Of a stretch of DNA of 64,000 bases, positions 19,010 through 28,759 are shown in pieces. The translations under genes and the position numbers were made by a program. Origin of the DNA: Sulfurospirillum sp. (GTDB lineage Bacteria > Campylobacterota > Campylobacteria > Campylobacterales > Arcobacteraceae); the NCBI GenBank assembly GCA_030491005.1, contig JAKZMJ010000032.1:1-64000 (forward strand), read 5' to 3'. Within the stretch, counting starts at the first letter, position 1, and each line of letters starts with the position of its first letter. The notes under the pieces are model-generated. The model searched no databases. It was not told where the DNA came from and saw nothing but the letters and a program-made list of their open reading frames with translations.

Positions 19010-19906
19010 TTAAGATGTAAGTATCAAATAAATCATACCATAAAATAATATTAAAAAATCAAGTTTTGATTTTAAGCTTAATGCTTGAATTACATTTTCT
19101 TTTATTATATTAGAATTTCCTTGTGAAAAATATGCCTTATCTTTTATTTTACCAAAATAAGATGTAGGTCCTCCTAATTTAATATTTAAGGATAATGCCA
19201 TAGCAGATATTGGATATCCTGCATTTATACTATCGTGTTTTTTTCCAAATTTTGAAAAATTAAATAATGCTTTTTTTGACATAAAAAATATAGATATTAA
19301 TATAGCTGTTATTCTAGCTGGAATATAATTTACAATATCATCTAGTCTTGCACAAAACTTTCCAAACTTTTCGTATCTTTCATTTCTATATCCTTGCATT
19401 GAATCAAGCGTATTTATTGTCTTATATAAAAATCCACCAATAATTCCAAATAAAAAAATATAAAAAATTGGTGCTATAATTCCATCAGAAAAATTTTCTG
19501 CATATGTTTCAATACTAGCTTTATAAATATCTTCTTCGCTCATATTTTTAGTATCTCTACTTACTAAAAGAGCAATTTTTTCTTTTGCATTTTTACTATT
19601 TATAAGTTCATAGACGCTATCATATAACATTTTTGATGATATACAAAAAGATGCTAAAAATGCTTGAAATAAAATATTGTCAATTAAACTTAAAATATAA
19701 ACACAAAAATACACTACTATTAAAACAATAAGACTAAGAATAAAACCTCTAAAAATACTATCTTTATAAAAATACTTTTCTAAAAAAGATATGATAAAAC
19801 CAATTATTACAATAGGATGAACAAAGTATTTATATTTATTAAATTCGCAAAAATAAAAATCAATAAAATAAGCTATGAATATAAGTTCATAATTGAAAAA
19901 ACTCAT
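19010..19906 (-). CDS. cbiB: Adenosylcobinamide-phosphate synthase (CbiB/CobD)
   Basis: A 298-residue inner-membrane enzyme of cobalamin synthesis that attaches the aminopropanol phosphate arm to adenosylcobyric acid. Family signatures are ETYAENFSDGIIAPIFY, NTLDSMQGYRNERYEKFG and RLDDIVNYIPARIT, plus the C-terminal SAMALSLNIKLGGPTSY; about five hydrophobic helices are present. It follows the PLP enzyme at 19906-20922 with a TAATG one-base overlap, and that enzyme makes the aminopropanol phosphate precursor, so the two act in consecutive steps. Naming is confusing: CbiB of Salmonella equals CobD of Pseudomonas. No other cobalamin gene is in the window. Confidence 0.93.
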   Translation of the reverse strand: MSFFNYELIFIAYFIDFYFCEFNKYKYFVHPIVIIGFIISFLEKYFYKDSIFRGFILSLIVLIVVYFCVYILSLIDNILFQAFLASFCISSKMLYDSVYELINSKNAKEKIALLVSRDTKNMSEEDIYKASIETYAENFSDGIIAPIFYIFLFGIIGGFLYKTINTLDSMQGYRNERYEKFGKFCARLDDIVNYIPARITAILISIFFMSKKALFNFSKFGKKHDSINAGYPISAMALSLNIKLGGPTSYFGKIKDKAYFSQGNSNIIKENVIQALSLKSKLDFLILFYGMIYLILTS

Positions 19907-20922
19907 TAAAATTGATCTAAGGCTTGTTTTAACTTATATAAATAATTTCTATTTTTAACAGCAATTCGTATATGATAATTATTTAAATAATCAAAATTTG
20001 AACAGTCTCTTATTAATATTTTATGTTCTTTAAGTTTATTTTGGAATTCTTTGGCTTTCATATTTTTTAGCTTTATTAAAATAAAATTTACATGACTTTT
20101 ATATATTTTTTCAATAAAATCATAGCTTAATAAAAAGTTTTCTAAATATATTTTATTTTCGCAAGTTAAGTTTAAAGTGTTATTATAAAAAGTATCATCT
20201 TTTAATGCATCTTGTATGTATAAAGAATCAAAGTGTGATATTTTCCATAAAGGTTCATATATTTTTAAATTTTCTATATTCTTTTTTGACGAAAGAATTA
20301 CACCTAACCTAATTGAAGCACTAGAATAAAACTTAGTCATTGATTTAAGAATATACAATTTATCATAATGTTTAATATATTTACTATATGATAAATTTTT
20401 AGTAAAATCCAAAAAACTCTCATCTATTAAAATAGTTGCTTTTTGTTTCATCCAAATTTTCATTAATTTATCCATATCATAATATAAACCATCAGGAGTA
20501 GATGGATTTACAAAAATCACTAAAGTATTTTTATTGATATTTTTATTTTCATAAATATTATCAAATCTATTGATTAAATGAATTTTGTAAGAAAATATTT
20601 TTGCAGCTTTTTTATACTCTAAATATGCTGGGGAATAAATAGTACATTGTTTTAAGTCTAAAAATTTCAATAAAGAAAAAATAGCTGAACTTCCTCCATT
20701 AAAAAGTTCTATTTTTTTACTTGAAAGCTTATATTTTTTAGAAAGTATTTTATATAGTTTTGTGTAATCTGGATAAGGTGAGATATCTTCTTGTGTAAAA
20801 TCTAAGTTAATATTGGCTTTTATAAAATTAATATTAGAGGATAAATCAATCACATCTTTTACATTACAATTTAACTGCTTTGCAAACTGTATTATATTAC
20901 CACCGTGCTCATAAGTTTTCAT
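19906..20922 (-). CDS. cobC: L-threonine-O-3-phosphate decarboxylase-like PLP enzyme
   Basis: A 338-residue fold-type I aminotransferase-like protein. It begins with YEHGGNI, typical of the Salmonella CobD / Pseudomonas CobC group, and has the phosphate-binding FNGGSSAIFSLLK, the PLP-contact NPSTPDG and DES, and the Schiff-base Lys in LKSMTKFYSSASIRLG. The group decarboxylates L-threonine phosphate to (R)-1-amino-2-propanol phosphate, the arm joined by CbiB, whose gene overlaps it by one base. Histidinol-phosphate aminotransferase is the nearest alternative, but the HGG start and the cbiB partner favour the cobalamin role. Confidence 0.85.
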   Translation of the reverse strand: MKTYEHGGNIIQFAKQLNCNVKDVIDLSSNINFIKANINLDFTQEDISPYPDYTKLYKILSKKYKLSSKKIELFNGGSSAIFSLLKFLDLKQCTIYSPAYLEYKKAAKIFSYKIHLINRFDNIYENKNINKNTLVIFVNPSTPDGLYYDMDKLMKIWMKQKATILIDESFLDFTKNLSYSKYIKHYDKLYILKSMTKFYSSASIRLGVILSSKKNIENLKIYEPLWKISHFDSLYIQDALKDDTFYNNTLNLTCENKIYLENFLLSYDFIEKIYKSHVNFILIKLKNMKAKEFQNKLKEHKILIRDCSNFDYLNNYHIRIAVKNRNYLYKLKQALDQF

Positions 20923-20969
20923 TTTATTATAATTTCCATTTAGATTTAAATTATTAAAATTATTAAATT

Positions 20970-21935
20970 TTAGCCTTCTGCTAGTATTTTTACTTTTCCA
21001 TTTAAAAGTTCAATAAATAATTCTTTTTTGCCTAAAAACTTATACGTTCTTGTTTTGTAATCTTCATCCATAACAATTTTATACATATTTTGATTAGAAG
21101 AATTTGGGTATGGCATTACATTAATATTAGAAAATTCAATTTTTTTCTTTTCATTTCGTGAAAATAGTCTCTCTTTATATTCTTTAAAACGCTTCAAAGA
21201 CATACCATCATGTCTTTTGAATTTTTTTGAATAAAAACTAATATATGTTTTTATATCAGATTGTTTCCATGCATCTCTCCACTTATAAATAGAGGCTAAT
21301 ATAATACTTAAATCTTTATTTGAAACATTTTTTATATTTTTATTGGAAATTAAAAGAACAGACTTATTTACATTTATATTTTTATCAAGTTTTTGCAAAG
21401 GCAAGTTATCTAAAGCAATACAACCTTGTGTATACTCATCTCTTTTTTTATTTTTATCAAGAGGTCTTCCATGTATCCAAATACCATATCCATTTTTTTT
21501 TAATGTTTTATCATAAGTATTAGGATAAGAAGTTACCAATGCTAATGGTCCATAAAATGAATCAAGTTTAGTTAACTTTGATGTTAAATCGTAAACACCT
21601 TCAGGAGTTTTTAAATCACCTTCAATTTGTTTATCTCCATTTTTTTCACCAACAATAACCTTATTTTTGGAAATCAAGTTTATTTCATTTGAGCTGACTT
21701 TAAATAAAGATATTTTTTTGTCTATTTTTTCAGTTAGTATTACATATTTTTTTGATTCATAGTAACCTAATTTAATATTTTTATTTTTAAAGTATTTTTG
21801 CCAGTATAGTTTATTTTTTAATTCATTGTCTAAGTATTTTTTTACTTCTTGTATTCCTTTTTGTCTGTAAAGATCAACCAAGTCAGCAAAGACATAATTT
21901 GTGTATAAAATCATAAATATAATAAATATTTTCAA
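20970..21935 (-). CDS. L,D-peptidase with YkuD and NTF2-like domains (Csd6/Pgp2 type)
   Basis: A 321-residue exported protein with a signal peptide (residues 1-17), an L,D-transpeptidase-fold (YkuD) domain, and a C-terminal NTF2-like pocket (about 205-320). The catalytic residues are H155 in IWIHGRP and C172 in TQGCIAL. This architecture is that of Helicobacter Csd6 and Campylobacter Pgp2, which act as L,D-carboxypeptidases trimming peptidoglycan tetrapeptides to tripeptides and are needed for helical shape. The gene is divergent from an M23 peptidase gene of the Csd3 type, 79 bases away, so two cell-shape enzymes share a promoter region here. Transpeptidase activity cannot be excluded. Confidence 0.88.
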   Translation of the reverse strand: MKIFIIFMILYTNYVFADLVDLYRQKGIQEVKKYLDNELKNKLYWQKYFKNKNIKLGYYESKKYVILTEKIDKKISLFKVSSNEINLISKNKVIVGEKNGDKQIEGDLKTPEGVYDLTSKLTKLDSFYGPLALVTSYPNTYDKTLKKNGYGIWIHGRPLDKNKKRDEYTQGCIALDNLPLQKLDKNINVNKSVLLISNKNIKNVSNKDLSIILASIYKWRDAWKQSDIKTYISFYSKKFKRHDGMSLKRFKEYKERLFSRNEKKKIEFSNINVMPYPNSSNQNMYKIVMDEDYKTRTYKFLGKKELFIELLNGKVKILAEG

Positions 21936-22014
21936 AATATTACCCCAATTTTATTTTTTTTTAAATTGTGCAATTGTATAATATTTATTCTAATTTTTAC
22001 ATAAAGAAGCAAAT

Positions 22015-23202
22015 TTGATTAAAATGATTATATGTACAGTATTAATGTCGATTTTTTTATATGCGAATAAAACTGAAGAATTAGCTTGGCCAAAGGGTGA
22101 GACCTTTCTAACATACTTGGAAAAATATAATATTTCTTTAAATTTATATTATAATCTTGAGAAAGAAGATAAGGAATTATGTGCAGAAATAGTCGCAGGT
22201 TCTAATTATTTTCAACTTTTAGATGAAAAAGGTTCTTTAATACAAGTTTTAATTCCAATTTCAGAGGAAATGCAACTACATATATACAAAAACAATGAAA
22301 ATATTTATAAATTTAAAACCTTGCCTATTGTGTATCAAGAAATAGAAGAAATACTGAGTATAAAAATAAATAATTCACCTTATCTTGACATATTAAAAGC
22401 TACAAATAATAAAGCCTTAGCCGATGAAGTTTTAAGATCATTTTCAAATTCTTTAAATTTTAGATATATGAGAAAAGGTGATAATGTTGTTATTAAATAT
22501 AAGCAAAAAATTAGACTTGGAAAATATTTTGGACAAGCTCATATTATTGGAGCATTAATTGAAATTAAGGGTAAAAAACATTATATATTTAAAAATGAAA
22601 AAGACACAAAGTATTATGATGAAAAAGCCAAAAGTCTAACAAACTTTTTTTTTAGAACACCTTTAAGTTATACAAGAATATCAAGTAAGTTTACAAAAAA
22701 AAGATGGCATCCAATTTTAAAACGATATAGAGCTCACTTAGGTGTAGATTATGCAGCACCACGAGGTAGAAAAATATATGCAGCAGCAAATGGACGAATA
22801 ATATTTAGAGGGCGAAAAGGTGCTTATGGAAATACGATTATCATTAAACATAATAATGGTTTGAAAACCCTATATGCACATCAAAGTAAATTTAGATCAG
22901 GTTTAAGAGTTGGAAGTCGTGTAAAAAAAGGTAAACATATAGGGTATGTAGGTAGTACGGGACTTAGTTCAGGACCACATTTACATTTAGGCTTATATAA
23001 ATATGGGCGGGCTATAAATCCTTTAAAAATTATAAAAATCACAAAAAATAAACTAAAAGGAAAAAGTAAAAAAGAATTTTTGAGATATACAAAAAGAATT
23101 ATTAATATTTTAAAACAAAGTATTAATAATCAAGCTTTAAGAGTTACTAAACTTGAAAGAAATTCTTCTTCAAGTAATATTGACTTAAATAGTGTGTTAT
23201 GA
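22015..23202 (+). CDS. M23 family metallopeptidase (Csd3/Pgp3 type)
   Basis: A 395-residue exported peptidase: N-terminal hydrophobic signal, about 200 residues of helical and regulatory domains, then a LytM domain with zinc ligands H241 and D245 in HLGVDY and H322/H324 in HLHLG. A basic 60-residue tail follows. Length and layout match Helicobacter Csd3 (about 400 residues), a D,D-endopeptidase and carboxypeptidase that relaxes peptidoglycan crosslinks for helical shape. The TTG at 22015 is preferred because AAGAAG is five bases upstream; an ATG lies three codons later. Its stop overlaps the mgtE start (ATGA), so translation is coupled. Confidence 0.88.
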   Translation: MIKMIICTVLMSIFLYANKTEELAWPKGETFLTYLEKYNISLNLYYNLEKEDKELCAEIVAGSNYFQLLDEKGSLIQVLIPISEEMQLHIYKNNENIYKFKTLPIVYQEIEEILSIKINNSPYLDILKATNNKALADEVLRSFSNSLNFRYMRKGDNVVIKYKQKIRLGKYFGQAHIIGALIEIKGKKHYIFKNEKDTKYYDEKAKSLTNFFFRTPLSYTRISSKFTKKRWHPILKRYRAHLGVDYAAPRGRKIYAAANGRIIFRGRKGAYGNTIIIKHNNGLKTLYAHQSKFRSGLRVGSRVKKGKHIGYVGSTGLSSGPHLHLGLYKYGRAINPLKIIKITKNKLKGKSKKEFLRYTKRIINILKQSINNQALRVTKLERNSSSSNIDLNSVL

Positions 23203-24551
23203 CAGAACAAAATATAAAAAGAGGCTCAAAAGAATTATTAGCAAATATTGAAAATCTACACCCAAGTGATATAGCTAACTCTTTAAAAAAAATAGAAAGA
23301 AAATCTACTGATGATTTTTTTTATATACTAAAAAAACTTCCTGATGATATTTTAGGTGAAGTTATTCTTGAGCTTCCTGATTCTTTAAGAGAAGATGTAT
23401 ATAAAGAACTTTCAATTTCAAAATTAGCTGAAGCAGTTGAAGAATTAGAATCTGATGATGCCACTGATATTTTTCAAGAAATTGAAGAACATGATGAAGA
23501 AAAAGCAAAAAAAGTTTTTAATGCCTTAGAAATTGAAGACCAAAAAGATATAAACTGGCTAAAAAGATATGAAGAAAATGAAGCTGGTGCATATATGCAA
23601 ACAGAATTATTTTCTGTAAATTTATCAGAGAATATCGGTTTATCAATTAAAAGACTACAAAAAAATAAAGAAGCAGGTGAATTGGATAATATTCATCAAG
23701 TTTTTATTGTTAATAATGAAAAATCTTTAGTAGCTTCAATTTTATTAGAAGATTTAATAATTTTTGATTTTACAAAAACCTACAAAGAAATATTATCTTC
23801 TTATGATAAAAATAGATTTAAACCTTATTTAGTTCAAGATAATGAAAATATTGATGAGGTAGCTAAACAATTTGAACAATATGATTTTTCTGTAATTGCT
23901 GTTGTTGGATATAAAAATGTATTAATGGGAAGAATTACATCAGATGATATCTTAGATGTTATTGAAGAAAATGCTACTGAACAAATGTATCAATTAGCAG
24001 GAGTAAGCCAAGATGTTGAAAATGATGACAAAATAATAATTACTGCTAAAAAACGTGCTATTTGGTTATTTTTAAATTTAGGAACGGCTATTATGGCATC
24101 GTTTGTAATTGGAATGTTTGATGAAACAATTCAAGCTTTGATACCTTTAGCAATTTTAATGCCAATAGTTGCGTCAATGGGTGGCAATGCAGGAACTCAA
24201 ACATTAGCTGTAATGGTTAGACAATTAGCATTAGGAGATATTGATAAAGAAAATGCTAAAGATGCTATTAAAAAGGAAATCTTTATTTCTATTTTTAATG
24301 GTATTTTATTTGCTATTATTATGGGAATAATTGCATATTTTTGGTTTGATATGATAGTATTAGGAATAGTAATAGCTGTGTCTATGCTCATAAATTTATT
24401 TGTAGCTGGTTTTTTTGGTGCATCTATTCCCTTGGTTCTTAAAAAACTAAATATTGATCCAGCTGTTGGTAGTACTGTATTATTAACAACTGTTACTGAT
24501 ATTGTTGGTTTTTTTAGCTTTTTAATGTTAGCTAAAATATTTATTATATAA
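23199..24551 (+). CDS. mgtE: Magnesium transporter MgtE
   Basis: A 450-residue channel-type transporter. The N-terminal helical superhelix domain (HPSDIANSLKKI onward) is followed by two CBS domains (about 130-255), a plug helix and five transmembrane helices with the pore signature PIVASMGGNAGTQTLAVMVR and the late VGSTVLLTTVTD. In characterised MgtE, magnesium bound between the cytosolic domains closes the pore. The start overlaps the M23 gene's stop by four bases, and a kinase gene follows after 15 bases. The peptidase-mgtE coupling is not one I know to be functionally explained. Confidence 0.95.
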   Translation: MTEQNIKRGSKELLANIENLHPSDIANSLKKIERKSTDDFFYILKKLPDDILGEVILELPDSLREDVYKELSISKLAEAVEELESDDATDIFQEIEEHDEEKAKKVFNALEIEDQKDINWLKRYEENEAGAYMQTELFSVNLSENIGLSIKRLQKNKEAGELDNIHQVFIVNNEKSLVASILLEDLIIFDFTKTYKEILSSYDKNRFKPYLVQDNENIDEVAKQFEQYDFSVIAVVGYKNVLMGRITSDDILDVIEENATEQMYQLAGVSQDVENDDKIIITAKKRAIWLFLNLGTAIMASFVIGMFDETIQALIPLAILMPIVASMGGNAGTQTLAVMVRQLALGDIDKENAKDAIKKEIFISIFNGILFAIIMGIIAYFWFDMIVLGIVIAVSMLINLFVAGFFGASIPLVLKKLNIDPAVGSTVLLTTVTDIVGFFSFLMLAKIFII

Positions 24552-24566
24552 AATAAGAAGTCTATT

Positions 24567-25928
24567 ATGTTAAAACATATAAAAATATCTATTACTATTT
24601 CTGTATTATACTTACTTTTTTGTCTTATATTTTTATTATTCATTCAGATAATATCTAATATACCAAGCTTTAGTCTTAGTACTATTCTTATGGAGTTTAT
24701 TTATCTAAGCATTACAACTTATATAATATATATTATAATTCATAAATATTATGATAACAATGATGACAATATCGGATTTGGACTTCAAACTCTTATTGAT
24801 ACTTCTCCTGATTCAATTATACTATATAATGAAGATGGTGATATATTAATGTCTAATAATGTATGGCAAAAATTTACTAAGTATAATATGAATACAATTA
24901 CTACAATTGAACAATTAATAAATAAAGTTTTAAAAAATAATCATATTCAAATCAAAGAAATATTATCTTTTATATATTTATTTGATCAAAAACTAAAAGA
25001 TAAAGAAATTGATTTTGAAGATAAAAATAAAAATAAATTTATACTTAAATTACATTTATCAACATCTTTTATGTTTAAAAAAAGAAGAACTATTCTTTTG
25101 ACTATTTTTAATATAACAAATAATAAAAATAAATATGTAAAAAAGATGCAAGAGCAAGAAAATATTTCTAAATTAAACATAAAAGAAATAGAAGAGAAAG
25201 AAAGAAAATTATTACAAAAATCAACAATGCTTGCAATGAGTGAGATATTAGAAAATATAGCTCATCAGTGGAGACAACCATTAAATATGATTTCAACAGT
25301 AGCAAGTGGAGTAAAACTACAACAAGAATTAGATTTATTAGAAGATGATTTTTTAACAGAGTCAATGAATCAAATAAATAAATCAACACAAGACTTATCA
25401 ACAACTATTAATAACTTTAAGAACTACTTTACACCAAATAAAGAAATGTTCTCATTTGAATTTGAAGAAATATTGTATAAAACAATGCAAATATTAAAAC
25501 CTAAATTTTCAAGTCATAATATAGAAGTCATAAGTAATATTGAAAACTTTAAAATTAAAAACAATGATAATGCTTTAATTCAAATATTTATGAATATTTT
25601 AAATAATTCAAAAGATGCTCTACTTAAACATAATCCAGATAAAAAATATATTTTCATTGATATATATAAAGAAAATTATAAAGCGATTATAAAAATAAAA
25701 GATAATGGTGGTGGAATAAAAGCAAATATTATTAATAAAATATTTGAACCTTACTTTACAACTAAACATCAAGGACAAAATATAGGAATAGGTTTATTTT
25801 TAATAGAAAGTACTATTGAGAAACATATGAATGGGAAAATATTTGTTAAAAATGAACATTATACATATCAAAATCAGACATATATATGTGCAAGTTTTAC
25901 AATAGAGTTACCTTTAAAAGTTCAATAA
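24567..25928 (+). CDS. Membrane PAS-domain sensor histidine kinase (orphan)
   Basis: A 453-residue kinase with two N-terminal hydrophobic helices (about residues 8-30 and 36-60) and a very short external loop, a PAS domain (about 72-195, LQTLIDTSPDSIILYNEDGDI), a coiled linker, the phosphoacceptor box NIAHQWRQPLNMIS, an N box with NNSKDALL, and the G box IGIGLFLIES. No response regulator lies nearby. It follows mgtE by 15 bases and converges with cca, whose coding sequence it overlaps at the 3' end by 32 bases. The signal is unknown; magnesium sensing would be a guess from position only. Confidence 0.9.
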   Translation: MLKHIKISITISVLYLLFCLIFLLFIQIISNIPSFSLSTILMEFIYLSITTYIIYIIIHKYYDNNDDNIGFGLQTLIDTSPDSIILYNEDGDILMSNNVWQKFTKYNMNTITTIEQLINKVLKNNHIQIKEILSFIYLFDQKLKDKEIDFEDKNKNKFILKLHLSTSFMFKKRRTILLTIFNITNNKNKYVKKMQEQENISKLNIKEIEEKERKLLQKSTMLAMSEILENIAHQWRQPLNMISTVASGVKLQQELDLLEDDFLTESMNQINKSTQDLSTTINNFKNYFTPNKEMFSFEFEEILYKTMQILKPKFSSHNIEVISNIENFKIKNNDNALIQIFMNILNNSKDALLKHNPDKKYIFIDIYKENYKAIIKIKDNGGGIKANIINKIFEPYFTTKHQGQNIGIGLFLIESTIEKHMNGKIFVKNEHYTYQNQTYICASFTIELPLKVQ

Positions 25929-27186
25929 TTTGTTCTTTTTCTAAATTTTTTTCAATTTGTAAATTTAAAGCATAAGCAAGTATATTTTTAAATTTTTTAC
26001 TTGGTTTTAGTCCTAAGGAAATAATATCTTTTCCACAAACTAATCTTTTTATAGCTATATTTTTGATATTTAATTTTATCGATACTTTTATAATATATTC
26101 AAATATATCTTTACTTGCTTTTTGATTGAAATTTTTTGACCAATATAATATTGCTACATCTTCTATATTTACATTTAAAGAAAGTTTTTTGAGTTTTATA
26201 GTTAAATTATTTTTTAGTGTAATTTCATTAAAACAATCTTGATATACTAATAAATTACTTATAATTTGTGTAATTTTTTTCTCATTTGTTACTTTAAATA
26301 AAAAAGTTTTAATACTTTTTGTACCTAAATTTTGACATAAAATACAATAAAAAAGATATAAAATTCTATATTCATCTTGTATTTGTAGCTTTCTAATAAT
26401 TTGAACTAAATTATCCATACTTGTTAATATATGAGAATTTATATGATTATCAAATTCACAAAAATATCTTAGTATTCCAAGTTTTTCTAATAATATAAAT
26501 GCAAGTGATGGTTTATTCGATTTAAGAAATATTTTTTTAAATTCTTCATAAATTCTCTCTTTTGGTAAATAATCTAAGTCATTGTTTATAAGCACTTGTT
26601 TACATAAATTAAAAGTTATTTTATCTAAACTTAGTTCAAATCTTGAAGAAAGACTAATTGCTCTATATACTCTTAATGGGTCTTCAATAAATGTTTTTGC
26701 ATTAATATGTTTTAATATTTTATGCTTTAAATCTTTAATACCATCAAAAGGATCTAAAAATTCATTTTTTAAAAAATCATATCCTATTGAATTAATAGTA
26801 AAATCTCTTCTTAAAGCAGCTTGCTTATAGCTTAGCGTAGTATTTGTTTTAACCTCAAAATCTTGGTGCTTTAGACCAGTTTTTATCTCGCTTCTTGCAA
26901 GGGCAAAATCAAAATCAATGTTATTAATACTTAATGATAAAACTCCAAAAGATTTTCCTATAAATTTTACACTGGCATATTTACTTAAAATTGAAGAAAT
27001 TTCTTCAATTTTATATATATTGAATATTTCAATATCATAATCTTTACAAGGAATATCTAAAAAATAATCACGAATACAACCACCAACTAATATTGACCTT
27101 GCCCCAATATTTTTTAAATCAACAAGTATTTGTTCTAATATAAAAGGTAGAGGCATTTTTTTATTTTGCAAGTTATAAACATCCAA
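25897..27186 (-). CDS. cca: CCA tRNA nucleotidyltransferase / poly(A) polymerase family
   Basis: A 429-residue class II nucleotidyltransferase. The N-terminal head has LVGGCIRDYFL followed by the metal-binding DYDIEIF, then ALRRDFTINSIGYD and DPLRVYRAISLSSRF, which are the nucleotide-recognition motifs of bacterial CCA-adding enzymes. The C-terminal body is helical. It repairs or adds the 3' CCA of tRNAs; both tRNA genes in this window already encode CCA, so the role here would be repair. Its 3' end overlaps the convergent kinase gene by 32 bases, with both stop codons inside the other's coding sequence. A poly(A) polymerase function is less likely. Confidence 0.9.
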   Translation of the reverse strand: MDVYNLQNKKMPLPFILEQILVDLKNIGARSILVGGCIRDYFLDIPCKDYDIEIFNIYKIEEISSILSKYASVKFIGKSFGVLSLSINNIDFDFALARSEIKTGLKHQDFEVKTNTTLSYKQAALRRDFTINSIGYDFLKNEFLDPFDGIKDLKHKILKHINAKTFIEDPLRVYRAISLSSRFELSLDKITFNLCKQVLINNDLDYLPKERIYEEFKKIFLKSNKPSLAFILLEKLGILRYFCEFDNHINSHILTSMDNLVQIIRKLQIQDEYRILYLFYCILCQNLGTKSIKTFLFKVTNEKKITQIISNLLVYQDCFNEITLKNNLTIKLKKLSLNVNIEDVAILYWSKNFNQKASKDIFEYIIKVSIKLNIKNIAIKRLVCGKDIISLGLKPSKKFKNILAYALNLQIEKNLEKEQIIELLKVTLL

Positions 27187-27365
27187 TATTAAGATTAAAA
27201 AGAATATCTACTTTTACCTTAAGCTAATTGTAATTTAGTTTAAAAGCGATAAACTTGCGAATTATTTTTATTATTATGCTCATATTCATCTAGTGGATAT
27301 AAGAATGTAAATTATTTTACTTTCTATGTTTGAATATTAATATTATATTTGTCATTATTTACACA

Positions 27366-27371
27366 TATACT
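27366..27371 (+). promoter_or_regulatory. Candidate -10 element of the porin gene
   Basis: TATACT lies 42 bases before the porin ATG, in a very AT-rich stretch with no good -35 match, as is usual for sigma-70 promoters of Campylobacterota. AAGGAG sits at the right distance before the ATG. The 227-base gap shared with cca holds no other recognisable element. Confidence 0.4.
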
Positions 27372-27413
27372 ACTTAATGTAAAAATAATTTTAATAAAAA
27401 AAGGAGAATAAAT

Positions 27414-28625
27414 ATGAAAAAAGTTACACTTAGTTTGCTTACGTGTGTTCTAGTATCGACGCTTATGAATGCAGATGATTTGCAAAAAGCATTTAAAGAA
27501 ACAAAAATGACAGGTGAGTTAAAAGCTCAGTATTTTGATAGACCTCATGTAGATGGTAAAAATGATACAATATCCCTTGTTGGTGGAAATGTCAATCTTA
27601 ACACAGGTTTATATTATGGTTTTGGTGCTGGGTTTACATTCCAAACATCTCACAGAGTTTCTAAGTCAATTGAAGGTAATACGAATGAGTACATTAACAC
27701 TATGGATGTTAGTGGTTCTGTTTTATCACAGTCATATTTATCTTATAGTCTAACAGATACTATATTTAAAATAGGTAGACAATATATCACAACTCCTCTA
27801 TTAGCAGGGTCTGGTTCGCGAATGATTAAAGAATCATTTGAAGGTATAACTTTAGAGAATAAAAGTTTGCCTAAAACAACTATCACTTTAGCTTATGTTA
27901 ATAAGTTTCAAGGAAGAACAAATGGATTAGGAGATGCACCTAAATTTAATAATATATATAAAAATTCTACTCCTATACCTTTACAAGTTGCTAAAACTTT
28001 TAAAAATGCTTATACCTTATATGCAACAAATAATTCTATAGATAAATTAACACTAAGAGCTCAAATATTAAAAGTAAATGTAGATAAAAAAAATGCAGAC
28101 AAAACAAATGCTGATAAAAGTGTTCAATATTTTGATGCCTCATATAATCTTTTTGGTGTTAATGTAGCAGGTCAGTATATTAATTCTAAAAATGCTAAAG
28201 TAAAAGGAAGTTTATTTGGTCTTAAGGCTAGTGGAAATATTGCCATGGTAAATATAACGGGTATTTACACAAATACAAGTGGGAAAGGAACAGTTTACTC
28301 AGGTCTTGGAGGAGCTGCTGATGCTTCATTTAGTGCTTTTCCTTTGCATGGTGGAGGTGTGACATATACAAAAGATACTAATACAAAAGTTATAGTATTA
28401 GCTACAAATATAAAAGGTGCGACTATTGTAGGATATATGGGACAAGTAAAAAGTGACCATAAAGTTGGACCTGCAAAATATACAAAGATTGATGGAGGAG
28501 GTGCTTTTGTTCAATATGCTTTTAATAAAAGTTTTTCAGCAAAAGTGATGTATGAACATGCTTCTTTTAATACACTTAAACATGCAAGTGATATGTTTAG
28601 AGTATATACTTCTTATAAATTCTAA
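27414..28625 (+). CDS. Outer-membrane porin (Campylobacterota OprD-like family)
   Basis: A 403-residue beta-barrel protein with a signal peptide ending MNADD and a C-terminal aromatic residue (VYTSYKF), the usual outer-membrane insertion signal. The body is a series of amphipathic strands with alternating residues, including IFKIGRQYITTPLLAGSGSRM, a segment typical of Campylobacterota OprD-like porins, which let small charged solutes or peptides pass. Substrate specificity cannot be told. The gene is monocistronic, with a good AAGGAG ribosome-binding site and a 13-base-pair hairpin after it. Codon use is balanced, suggesting strong expression. Confidence 0.85.
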   Translation: MKKVTLSLLTCVLVSTLMNADDLQKAFKETKMTGELKAQYFDRPHVDGKNDTISLVGGNVNLNTGLYYGFGAGFTFQTSHRVSKSIEGNTNEYINTMDVSGSVLSQSYLSYSLTDTIFKIGRQYITTPLLAGSGSRMIKESFEGITLENKSLPKTTITLAYVNKFQGRTNGLGDAPKFNNIYKNSTPIPLQVAKTFKNAYTLYATNNSIDKLTLRAQILKVNVDKKNADKTNADKSVQYFDASYNLFGVNVAGQYINSKNAKVKGSLFGLKASGNIAMVNITGIYTNTSGKGTVYSGLGGAADASFSAFPLHGGGVTYTKDTNTKVIVLATNIKGATIVGYMGQVKSDHKVGPAKYTKIDGGGAFVQYAFNKSFSAKVMYEHASFNTLKHASDMFRVYTSYKF

Positions 28626-28652
28626 GCTTAATATAAAATAAATACCTATAAA

Positions 28653-28686
28653 AATCCTTATATTTACTATAAAAAATATAAGGATT
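28653..28686 (+). terminator. Terminator hairpin after porin gene
   Basis: AATCCTTATATTT (28653-28665) and AAATATAAGGATT (28674-28686) form a perfect 13-base-pair stem with an eight-base loop, 27 bases after the porin stop. The T-run after it is weak. Confidence 0.65.
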
Positions 28687-28759
28687 AATACTTTATGAAA
28701 TTCATACTATATTTTAGTCATAATATCTTTATGAAAAATATAATTATATGCAATAAAAT

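Noticed and set aside
24197-24643. Minus-strand open frame of 148 codons opposite mgtE
   Set aside because: Antisense to the conserved MgtE membrane domain; the hydrophobic translation mirrors that domain. Rejected as a shadow.
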